Assembly: GCA_017623335.1 (NCBI GenBank)
Contig: JAGAPI010000107.1
Span: 1-5,847, forward strand
Source of the DNA: Prevotella sp.
GTDB lineage: Bacteria; Bacteroidota; Bacteroidia; Bacteroidales; Bacteroidaceae
Direction of reading: 5' to 3'
DNA length: 5,847 bases
The position numbers were made by a program, and so were the translations under genes. Positions within the stretch are counted from its first letter, which is position 1; each line of letters opens with the position of its first letter. The notes beneath the pieces were generated by a model that saw only the letters and a list, made by a program, of their open reading frames with translations, had not been told where the DNA came from and did no database searches. This document shows, one piece after another, positions 1-5,847 of the stretch.

Positions 1-3000
1 ACGGTGTTGTTGCGCTGCGCCTGGTCGAGGAAGTTGAGCACGGGAAGTATTGCGGGATTGTTAACCGCATGATGATTGGCAACAAACTCACCCTCATGCA
101 CCACGCCAGCCTCGCGGCGGTACCGGCTGCCACCTGTAAAACCGCCCTCATAGTAGCCGGCTTCCTGTGCCTGCTGCTGTTTTTTGATGGTGGCAATCTG
201 CAGGGCACCGGCAGCAAGAGCGGCAGCTGCAGCAATAGGTGCAAGTATATGACCAACAACCGGAACAGCGGCAGCAGACGAATAAGCATTGATGGCACTC
301 ATGGCAGTGCTGGCAACAGCCTGAGCCATCTGAATAACCGCAGCCTTTTTGTTGTACTTACTCTTTATTGCCGCCTCCTCTTTTGCCTGCTTCTCCTGCA
401 GCTTTTTCACCTTCTTCTGATTGTTTCCGGCAGCCTCTATCTGCTTCTCGTACTTTTTCTGCACCATGGCTGTCTCGTATTCCTGCTGGGCGGAATAATA
501 GCTGCTTGCCGCCGACATAATCTGGCTGACCGCCTGATAAGCAGCCTGGAATTTCTGTGCCAAGTCCTCGCAGAATTGAGAAGTTGCCTGCTGTTTGGCT
601 GCCAAGTACTGTGCGTGTGTAATCTTATCGTCAGCATACATCTGTTTTAGCTGCTCCATGGTGGACTTGTAAAGCATGATGTCGCCAATAATGGGGAGAT
701 TTGCGGTTGAAGAACCTTTGTCATCAAGCTGTTGCCTGGCATTATTCCGTGCCACCTGCAGCGCAGCAGCCCCCACACGCTGGTCATACTCACTGTTAGT
801 CTCATAGCCAGCATACTGCGCCTTAATAGCCAGCAATGCCTCCTGATACTCGATTTCACTTAACTTCCCCTGCTTATGCAGCTCATCAAGGTTTTTAAGT
901 GCCAGTTCCCTGGCACGCTCATCGGCTTTGCCAAGATACTGCGTGCGGATCGTGTCAAGCTGCTGCTGATAGTATTGCTCACTCTGCAGCTGGTGTTGAT
1001 GCTGGGTGTCTTCAATCTCCTGCTCCAGATTGATGCGCTCCAGTGTGCCCTGACGGTAGAGAATGCGCTGCTCGTCGAGGAAACGCATTGTCTCACGGAA
1101 GACCATCTCGTTTTTCTGCTGCTCTGTCATATTCTCACGCCATGCTGTCTCCTCGATGACGGCAAGGCGCTGCTCATGGGCGTGGCGCATCTGAGTGAGT
1201 GTAAGCCGCTGGGACTCCTCTGAACCATTGAGAAGAAGCTCCTCACGCTGGCGGTTGAGCTTCTGATATTCAAGGCTCTCGGTCTTGTATATCAGCATAC
1301 GGCGCTCGATGCCCTCAAGCTGTATGCGCTCCTGCTCGTCGATATAGTCACAGTATAGTATCTTACCCATGGCATAGCGGTGGGTAAGCTCGGCCAGCTG
1401 CTGCTCAGTCTCAGCCTTGGCGGCATCGTCTGCCCTTCGCTCACGCTCGCGGCGTGTCTTGTCCTCGATGCGCTGCTGTCTGGCACTCGCCTGCTGCTGT
1501 TTCGCACTCGCCTTGGCACCGGTGAACGTCTCCATCTTGTCCTCAGCCTCCTTCACAGCCTGAGCAGCCTTCTCGATGTCGGCGGCAGTAGCCTTTGTAT
1601 CATCACGCAAAGCTTTGAGTTTTTCACGGCGCACTTTCAGTTCTGCCTCCCAGTATGAGTGTGTGTCGTAGTTGGAAGGTGCAGAACCTACACCAGTTTT
1701 TTTCTCGGTTTCATTAAGAGGATTGTTTGATTTCAGCTGCGCCTGTGTTGTAACAGTTTTCTTTAGCTCATCGTTAAGTCCTTTTATTTCACCGTCAACC
1801 TCAGCCACCGCAGCCTTATAATTGTTTAATTTATATGTTGTCTCATCCACGGCATATCCCTGCTGCTCAATCCATGTCTGCATGTCCCATGCGTCTGTGC
1901 TCTGGTATTTAATCACATTGAATGCCCTTTCCATCTGGTCGGCAGCCTTGTTTGTCTCCGCTCCCCAATATGCGGTGATGCTGTGCCACATGCCGCTGAT
2001 GCCAGAGAAGTAATCATCGTCAAGCTCTGCTTTTTTATCCTGTGCCTCTTGTATCTTATTGACAAGAATCCTCGCCTTCGCCTCTTCAACAAGTGACTGT
2101 GTGAGATTGTCGATGGCGGTCTTAGCCCTCTGAGAATTTATCTCCTCCAGCCTCAGGTTCTGCAGGTAGTCGGGGTATTTCTCCTGTAGCTTACGCAAAG
2201 CTTCCCTGCGTGTGTCATCAGCCAGAGCTTTGTTTCTTGCTGTCGCCACAAGAGCCTCCAGTTTTGCCCTTTCCCCCTCTGTCGTGGCTGTTGCTTCTTT
2301 CTGTATCTCGTTAAGCCTTTTCTGTGCCTTCACTGCTTTGTCTGTGGAACTGACAAAAGCAAGAATCGTACTGATAAGAGCCATCAGTGTTGCGGCAAAA
2401 GCCACATATGGGTTGGATAGCATTACCTTGTTCCATAGATTTTGCGCCACCGTAGCAAGAGACACCTTGCCGGTAATCAAGTCTATCATCGTAGCTTCTG
2501 CCGCCAACGCCGCTGTCTTTGCTGCTGTGAGTGCAGCCGAAATCTTGTCAACGGCGTTTGCCATCATCGTTCCAGCTATGCGTCTGCTTTCCCACAATGC
2601 CGCAGCCTTTACAGCTACCGTGTATGAAACAATACCCGTTGTCAGTACGAGAAGCGTTTTCCAATTGTTTGTAACAAAACTGGCAAGCACTGAAAGAACT
2701 TTAACCATCATGCTTGTTGTGCTGATGGCGACACTCGTCACAGGCAGCAGCTTCTCGCCCAGCTCAATGCGTAGGTCAGTGAATCTTTTGCGATTCTTGT
2801 CAAGTTTAGCCTGGTAGGTTTCATTCTGCACGTTAAACTCATCCAGCACGCTCGTGCCTTTTTCGTATGCTTCTGTTGCCAGTGTCTGGTGTTTGCGCAC
2901 GTCATCAATTTTGTTTGCCAGAGTGGAGAGCACACCGACAGCACGAGTGCCGTCGAGCCCCATCTGCTCAAATAACGGAGCCAGCTCAGTAAAGCCGCCC

Positions 3001-4676
3001 TTTGTGTTCATAGCCTCGAAGAACTGCATGAGTGCGGCGTTCATATCCGTCTTTACAAGGTTTGAGAACTCCTCTACGTTTTTGCCGGCAATACGGGCAA
3101 AAATCTCAGAATCGGTTGTCATCTTGGTGATAATCTGAGACAGAGCGGTTGCCGCCATCTCGTCCTTCTGCATGTTCTCGTCCATGACTGCACCAAAGCC
3201 CATGATTTGCGCCTGTGTCAGTCCGGCTTGTATTCCTACACCCGACAAACGGGCAGTGTACTCAACGAGGTAGCCTGCACCGGCAGATGAGTTCTGCGCC
3301 AGCTCGTTGACAGCAGAACCAGTGGCGAGCATAGCGCCGCGCAGTCCTTTTTTATCGTCCTCACCAAAAGCCATTGCCAGCTTACCGATTTGATCCACAG
3401 CACCGTCGCCGAGGTCATCGCCCAGGGCAACGTTTATCTTGTCAGCTCCATCTACGAACTCCTCCACGGCAGCCGTTGATGTTATGCCTAACCGTCCGGC
3501 ACTACCTGCCAGTTGGTTAAGCTGTTCGCGCAAGGTACGGGTGTCCATCCCTTTGAAGTCCTCATTCATCCGCTCCACCTCTTCCGATGCCTGCCCTGTA
3601 TATTTACGGACATTTGCCATCTCCTGGTCCATTTGGGCAAAATCGTCGGTACAGCCAGTCACAACATAACGTAGTCCTGTGTATGCAGCTATAATCTGTG
3701 TGAGAGCTCCCCAGTTTTTATTCATAAAATCGATACTGCGTGAAAACAGACTCCCCTTTTTGTCCACAGGATTCTGCATATCCTGCACCTTGCGAAGCTC
3801 AAGATTGAGTCTTTTGATTTTTTCGGTCAGTTCCTCGACCTTACTTCCTGAGCGTTCTGTGTCCTGAAGTTCCTCTTTAAGCGCCTTGATGGAAAACTCA
3901 ATATCGCGGACACTTGCAGAACTCAGATTTTTAAGTGTCTTATTAATCAACTCGGTCTCATTAGCCACGATTTTTTCCTCATGACCGATGGATTTCATTG
4001 TGCGGTTATATTGTTCGGCCAACGTCACCACCTTACGCTCCGTTGCATCAATCTCGGAAAGCTTTGTACGTATAATGTTCAGGTTGTCGGCTGCCTTTTT
4101 GTATTCATCAGTACCAAGCTCTGTGTTTTCCTTAATGCTGCGTGCTGTCTGCTCTGCCATCTTAAGCTGTTTTAGCGATGCCATGTCTATATTCTCCACT
4201 GTCTGTTTCACAAACTGTGCCTCGGCTTTGGTAAGCTCCAGCGACCGTGTGGCTCCGGCTGCATCGCGCTGAAGCTGCTCAAATGCTTTGGTTGCCTTGA
4301 TGTTCTCCAGCTCCTGCGTCACCATTTCAAGCTGACTATTAAGCTGCTTGGAAAACTCACTGTCACGCGGAACCTCCGCCGCCAGGCGTTTCAGGCTTTT
4401 CTGGGCTGCCTCTATGCGCTCCACCGATGCCGACTGTAGATCATTCATGGTGTCGATGGTACGCGCCACCTCGTTGTCGTATTTCTTCAGCTCCTTCTCG
4501 GCTGCACGCAGCTCCTTCTAGATGGACGTGATAAAGCTCCTGCCCATCTTTTTCTCTCTTGCCTCTGCGAGGTCGCTTTTCCACGCTTCGACTTTTCTGC
4601 GCAGCTCGTCAAGGTTGCGCTTTGCCTGCTCACTGTTGAGCTCAATGACTGTGGTGTATCTCTCTGTTGTTGCCAT
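1..4676 (-). CDS. Phage tail tape measure protein (TP901-1/PhageMin_Tail type), 3' end off the window, one internal amber codon
   Basis: Sets tail length and acts as scaffold for tail-tube assembly; in this family it is later released at DNA injection. One frame stays open from ATG 4676 to the left edge (1557 sense codons) apart from TAG at codon 53. Residues 10-340 are charged and coiled-coil-like, with three copies of a repeat. Residues about 345-650 resemble the PhageMin_Tail core: MANVRKYTGQ near 353, then LNQLAGSAGRLGITS, and GEKLLPVT near 640. Hydrophobic helices lie at about 650-700 and 754-780. Residues about 785-1440 are again charged, Gln/Glu/Arg-rich and helical, with a G(K)-centred motif near 1100, 1266 and 1346. 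An Ala-rich hydrophobic stretch covers 1445-1497, followed by EGGFTGG and GVVHEGEFVANHHAV (1507-1540), a C-terminal motif common in tape measure proteins. The start is supported by the ATG just after the intergenic terminator. Family call is strong; whether full-length protein is made is uncertain because of the amber. Confidence 0.9.
3795..4433 (-). repeat. Three diverged protein repeats in the N-terminal part of the tape measure protein
   Basis: Residues 82-123, 165-209 and 252-294 follow a common pattern: an (S)AS(V/L) start, a helix with KSLKRL, ARSIKE or KALKEEL, a short polar turn, then a second helix ending in L..V..EL, L.IIRTKL or IKRLNLEL. The copies are about 83 to 87 residues apart. 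They are visible only at the protein level and are weakly conserved. They probably form helical hairpins or coiled coils within the tail lumen. Seen by eye; not tested statistically. Confidence 0.45.
4518..4520 (-). other. In-frame amber (TAG) codon 53 of the tape measure gene
   Basis: Counting from ATG 4676, codon 53 reads TAG, with ITSI before it and KELRAAEKELKK after it. The same frame continues without any other stop to the left edge. A single C-to-T change from CAG (Gln) would create it, and Gln suits the helical, charged surroundings. Under the standard code the products would be a 52-residue peptide and, if translation restarts, a protein from Met77 (4448), although no clear ribosome binding site is seen there. 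TAG seems to act as a true stop in gene B, so a genome-wide recoding is unlikely. Confidence 0.9.
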
Positions 4677-4715
4677 AAAAAAGTGCTAACTTTGTTTTTA
4701 TGCAAAGTTAGCACT
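4677..4715 (-). terminator. Strong factor-independent terminator between gene C and the tape measure gene
   Basis: Two 13-base arms (4682-4694 and 4703-4715) are perfect inverted repeats around an 8-base loop. On the minus strand the stem is followed by a run of T that ends directly at the ATG of the tape measure gene (4676). This should stop transcripts coming from genes A, B and C. On the plus strand the stem is followed by CATTTATATA, with no clean T run, so it looks directional. The T tract touching a start codon is unusual and implies that the tape measure gene either needs its own promoter or relies on read-through. Confidence 0.85.
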
Positions 4716-4746
4716 CATTTATATATAGTAAAACTACATTAGCACT
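4682..4746. repeat. Three copies of AGTGCTAA around the terminator
   Basis: The 8-mer AGTGCTAA occurs on the minus strand at 4739-4746, where it contains the TAA stop of gene C, and at 4708-4715 in the first arm of the hairpin. It occurs on the plus strand at 4682-4689 in the second arm. The two outer direct copies are 31 bases apart. The hairpin accounts for two of the copies; the third, at the end of gene C, is not needed for the terminator. They may be operator half-sites or chance. Confidence 0.5.
4703..4733 (-). promoter_or_regulatory. Possible Bacteroidetes promoter overlapping the terminator stem, for the tape measure gene
   Basis: The minus strand reads TAACTTTGC at 4710-4702, which fits the Bacteroidetes -7 consensus TAnnTTTG. 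The region 20 bases upstream (about 4731-4734) is GTTT rather than TTTG, so the -33 element is weak. A start about 6 or 7 bases past the box would fall in the loop of the hairpin and give a leader of roughly 20 bases, without the left half of the terminator stem. Such transcripts would escape the terminator. The core box is clear; promoter activity is inferred. Confidence 0.45.
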
Positions 4747-5050
4747 TGAAATGAACAATATTGTACACCAGTTTATCTATGTTAGATGCTGAGAGGTCTA
4801 TGGACTTGTCTTCCCCATATTGTTTATACTTTACTATCGCATGGAAAAGCCTGTCGTATTCACTGTAATATGTATCGTGCAAGACCAGCCCTTCAGGCAT
4901 TGTCATTCTGTTTTTCAACGCATCGCCATCCTCATGCAATTTTTTTAGATACGATACATTTTCAGAAGACGTGTTGCCCGCCCCAGATTGTGTAAAAGCA
5001 ATCACGGCCACCACAACAACCCATACCATTAAAAATTCAAAAGCTCCCAT
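4739..5050 (-). CDS. Gene C: small single-pass membrane protein of unknown function (103 aa)
   Basis: Not recognised. Residues about 4-20 (FEFLMVWVVVVAVIAF) form one hydrophobic membrane segment, so it is probably anchored in the inner membrane. The rest is a polar domain of about 80 residues rich in Lys, Asp, Glu and Tyr, with SYLKKLHEDGDALKNRM and YYSEYDRLFHAIVKYKQYG, likely mostly helical; a single Cys ends the protein. ATG 5050 is the only plausible start, since an in-frame TAA lies five codons upstream. It ends with TAA and is followed by the terminator. It is the third gene of the A-B-C cassette, 44 bases after gene B. Its leader keeps a relative of the A/B leader, but its C-terminal part does not resemble theirs. 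The DNA is AT-richer than the tape measure gene. An alternative reading is a lipid- or envelope-interacting host-modifying protein, but no motif shows it. Confidence 0.75.
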   Translation of the reverse strand: MGAFEFLMVWVVVVAVIAFTQSGAGNTSSENVSYLKKLHEDGDALKNRMTMPEGLVLHDTYYSEYDRLFHAIVKYKQYGEDKSIDLSASNIDKLVYNIVHFKC

Positions 5051-5072
5051 ATCAGTTGTTTTTTATAACACA

Positions 5073-5102
5073 ATTCCTTTCTTTTTCTATAGAACTACGA
5101 TT
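5073..5102 (-). repeat. Diverged leader repeat, copy 3 (between genes B and C)
   Basis: Thirteen bases (5073-5085, AAAAGAAAGGAAT on the minus strand) match the other two leaders. The similarity extends back through the end of gene B: AATCGTAGTTCTATAG here, against AATCGTAATTTCGTAG at the end of gene A. The match is lost before the ATG of gene C, which lies about 23 bases further on. This shows that the spacer after B descends from the same unit as the spacer after A. Confidence 0.65.
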
Positions 5103-5298
5103 CGGGCTGTTGATGCTCCTTAAGCCATTTTTCGTAACGCCTATCTTCTTCTTTTTGTCTTTCATACTCGTCGATTTCCCGCTTGACTTCACTCCACGGT
5201 CTGTCCTTATAATGTGAAGAACCGCTACCACTAAATGCGGCACGGACAAGAACGCCTAATAGCATCAGAAGATAAAATGTTCCTACAACCCAAAACAT
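5095..5298 (-). CDS. Gene B: small single-pass membrane protein, paralogue of gene A (67 aa)
   Basis: Function unknown. Residues 2-20 (FWVVGTFYLLMLLGVLVR) form a membrane segment; Arg directly after it predicts a cytoplasmic C terminus by the positive-inside rule. After a short GSGSS linker comes a highly charged helix with WSEVKREIDEYERQKEED and YEKWLKEHQ. This tail matches gene A (DIRRKIKEQK, YKKWLKEHQ), and both proteins end four residues after HQ. Start ATG 5298 is preceded by the same leader as gene A (AAAGAAAGGAATAAGG). It ends with TAG, exactly where A ends with TAA. It lies 29 bases after A and 44 before C, in one presumed transcript. No holin, toxin or known immunity motif is visible, although a small membrane protein of this shape could be a superinfection-exclusion or lysis-modulating factor. 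Confidence 0.8.
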   Translation of the reverse strand: MFWVVGTFYLLMLLGVLVRAAFSGSGSSHYKDRPWSEVKREIDEYERQKEEDRRYEKWLKEHQQPES

Positions 5299-5299
5299 C

Positions 5300-5319
5300 T
5301 AGCCTTATTCCTTTCTTTT
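5300..5319 (-). repeat. Leader repeat, copy 2 (before gene B)
   Basis: Identical over 20 bases to the leader of gene A. It supplies the ribosome-binding region for ATG 5298. The distance of 252 bases between copies is about one gene plus spacer, as expected for a tandem duplication. Confidence 0.85.
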
Positions 5320-5327
5320 CTACGAAA

Positions 5328-5552
5328 TTACGATTTTACCGACTGATGTTCTTTCAGCCACTTTTTATATAATTTCTCGTCTCTCTTTTGCTCTTTGATT
5401 TTACGTCTTATATCGCTAAAGGAGTCTTTGGTGAAATCTATATTTCCCCATTTCTCAGGAGGAGAGGTATCAATGCTTTTAATAGCATAGTAGATGAACA
5501 CACCTGCCACGACAATCAAGCTCATAACTGGGTCAACTGGTAATAACATCAT
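5328..5552 (-). CDS. Gene A: small single-pass membrane protein, first gene of the cassette (74 aa)
   Basis: Function unknown. One hydrophobic segment at about residues 9-24 (VMSLIVVAGVFIYYAI) is followed by a Lys, predicting a cytoplasmic C terminus. Then come a Pro-containing linker (SPPEKWG) and a charged helix with FSDIRRKIKEQKRDEK and YKKWLKEHQSVKS, shared with gene B. Two adjacent ATGs (5552 and 5549) could serve; either follows AAAGAAAGGAATAAGG. An in-frame TTG at 5579 would add nine residues, but it lies inside the promoter -7 box, so it is rejected as a start. The gene ends with TAA. It stands directly behind the promoter at 5577-5607 with a leader of only about 20 bases, and is probably the first gene of an A-B-C operon. 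Confidence 0.8.
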   Translation of the reverse strand: MMLLPVDPVMSLIVVAGVFIYYAIKSIDTSPPEKWGNIDFTKDSFSDIRRKIKEQKRDEKLYKKWLKEHQSVKS

Positions 5553-5571
5553 AGCCTTATTCCTTTCTTTT
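5552..5571 (-). repeat. Leader repeat, copy 1 (before gene A)
   Basis: A 20-base stretch, AAAAGAAAGG followed by AATAAGGCTA on the minus strand, is identical to the one before gene B, 252 bases away. It holds the purine-rich ribosome-binding region, and its last base is the A of the first ATG of gene A. It was probably duplicated together with the gene. Confidence 0.85.
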
Positions 5572-5576
5572 TTCTG

Positions 5577-5607
5577 CAAATATACAAAATATTTATGACA
5601 TTTGCAA
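5577..5607 (-). promoter_or_regulatory. Bacteroidetes-type promoter driving genes A-B-C
   Basis: On the minus strand, TATATTTG (5584-5577) matches the -7 consensus TAnnTTTG, and TTG (5607-5605) matches the -33 element, with a 20-base spacer, as expected for the main sigma factor of Bacteroides relatives. Transcription would begin near 5570, giving a leader of about 20 bases before gene A. The flanking DNA is very AT-rich. No operator-like repeat is seen next to it, so regulation cannot be read from the sequence. Confidence 0.75.
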
Positions 5608-5648
5608 GGAAATCCGTGGAAAAGTCGGGTTATTTAGACAAGATATTA

Positions 5649-5665
5649 ATAAGCGTGATGCTTAT
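5649..5665 (-). terminator. Short hairpin at the stop codon of the upstream gene, possible weak terminator
   Basis: ATAAGC and GCTTAT form a perfect 6-base stem around a 5-base loop. The stem overlaps the TAA of the upstream gene. On the minus strand it is followed by TAATATCTTG without a T run, so it may only slow transcription or protect the 3' end of the message. Confidence 0.3.
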
Positions 5666-5847
5666 GATAGTCTCCATATCGCCCATGTCACTGTGCCGTC
5701 CTGTTCGGTGGTAGTGGTAAACTCATGCTGTAGCATATAGCAGACGATGCTCCCTGTACTAACCGTGTACATCGGCTCCAGGTCGTCCTGTATCTGCTGT
5801 GTGGTCTTATTCTCCTGGATGTAGCCAGCCTTTGGCAGGTTGGCACG
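5662..5847 (-). CDS. C-terminal 61 residues of an unrecognised gene, probably phage structural
   Basis: An open frame enters from the right edge and ends with TAA at 5662-5664. The visible part begins RANLPKAGYIQENKTTQQIQ and ends DGTVTWAIWRLS. No membrane segment or catalytic motif is visible, and the alternating polar and hydrophobic pattern (TVSTGSIVCYML, GTVTWAIWRL) suggests beta strands. Its place upstream of a tape measure gene suggests a tail or head-tail component, but this is from context only. Its codon use and GC content look like the tape measure gene and unlike genes A-C. The start and most of the gene lie outside the window. Confidence 0.65.
   Translation of the reverse strand, partial: RANLPKAGYIQENKTTQQIQDDLEPMYTVSTGSIVCYMLQHEFTTTTEQDGTVTWAIWRLS

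Larger units (their letters stand above)
4677..5607 (-). other. Candidate moron: self-contained promoter, three membrane-protein genes and terminator
   Basis: A promoter (5577-5607), genes A, B and C, and a strong terminator (4677-4715) form a complete unit in the same direction as the tail genes. The DNA is AT-richer: a sampled 60-base line in gene C is about 38% GC, against about 45% and 65% for two lines of the tape measure gene. Morons are phage accessory genes with their own signals, often expressed in the lysogen and often encoding envelope proteins that block further infection. The layout is seen directly; the role is inferred. Confidence 0.6.

Noticed and set aside
69..650. Long plus-strand open frame of 193 codons
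   Set aside because: It lies exactly codon-on-codon opposite the tape measure frame and is open because that gene hardly uses TTA, CTA and TCA codons. The product is a Leu/Cys-rich low-complexity sequence with no leader or promoter.
2212..2817. Plus-strand open frame of 201 codons rich in Ala, Ser and Val
   Set aside because: It is antisense to the conserved hydrophobic part of the tape measure gene, whose frame reads as a coherent protein. Ala- and Ser-rich shadow sequences are expected there.
4518..4520. Genome-wide TAG-to-Gln recoding (code 15), as in some Bacteroidales phages
   Set aside because: Only one in-frame TAG occurs in about 1560 codons, and gene B uses TAG as its stop at the position where its paralogue has TAA. 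Recoded phages usually have many sense TAGs.
4667..4694. Plus-strand promoter (TTG, 17 bases, TAACTTTG)
   Set aside because: The box is on the plus strand only because the hairpin is symmetrical, and no plus-strand gene follows. It would give only antisense RNA to genes C-A.
4487..4714. Minus-strand open frame overlapping the tape measure start
   Set aside because: It starts with a non-ATG codon inside the terminator hairpin and reads an out-of-frame Ser/Arg-rich shadow of the tape measure N terminus.
4682..4715. Invertible promoter flanked by inverted repeats, as in Bacteroides phase variation
   Set aside because: The segment between the arms is only 8 bases, far too short for site-specific inversion, and no recombinase gene is nearby.
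4682..4746. CIRCE heat-shock operator (TTAGCACTC-N9-GAGTGCTAA)
   Set aside because: The half-site sequences look alike, but the order of the inverted arms is reversed (GAGTGCTAA first) and the spacing is wrong. The hairpin with a T tract explains the arms better.
5052..5249. Second open frame overlapping gene B
   Set aside because: It is out of frame with B, has no membrane segment or leader, and B has a clear paralogue in A.

Overview
The window looks like part of the tail region of a tailed phage or prophage from a Bacteroidales host (Bacteroides, Parabacteroides or Prevotella type). All supported genes are on the minus strand, so transcription runs from high to low coordinates. The host assignment rests on a promoter of Bacteroidetes type (TTG, 20 bases, TATATTTG), leaders without strong canonical Shine-Dalgarno sequences, and the style of the tape measure protein. 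It is an inference, not a database match.

Layout from right to left: (1) 5662-5847 is the C-terminal end of an unrecognised gene that enters from the right edge. (2) 5566-5661 is an intergenic stretch with a short hairpin at the stop codon of that gene and a good Bacteroidetes promoter. (3) 4739-5552 holds three small genes, A, B and C, each with one N-terminal membrane segment. A and B are tandem duplicates with related C-terminal tails and a 20-base identical leader. (4) 4677-4738 is a short intergenic stretch with a strong factor-independent terminator whose T tract touches the next start codon. The upstream arm of its stem also contains a TAACTTTG box. (5) 4676 to the left edge is one very long gene for a tail tape measure protein, open at its 3' end, with 1557 sense codons visible.

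Two things stand out. First, the tape measure frame is broken once, by an in-frame TAG at codon 53 (4518-4520). The frame is otherwise open, and glutamine would fit that site well. Gene B ends with TAG exactly where its paralogue A ends with TAA, so TAG seems to be a real stop here. That argues against a general TAG-to-Gln code and for a nonsense mutation, a sequencing error or local suppression. Second, genes A-B-C have their own promoter and terminator, are AT-richer than the flanking tail gene, and sit just upstream of the tape measure gene, where tail-assembly chaperones are often found. This is the layout of a phage 'moron' (accessory cassette). Small membrane proteins in such a position suggest a role in the infected cell or lysogen, for example superinfection exclusion, but nothing in the sequences proves a function.

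The plus strand has several long open frames opposite the tape measure gene. They are explained as antisense shadows, and I support no plus-strand gene.
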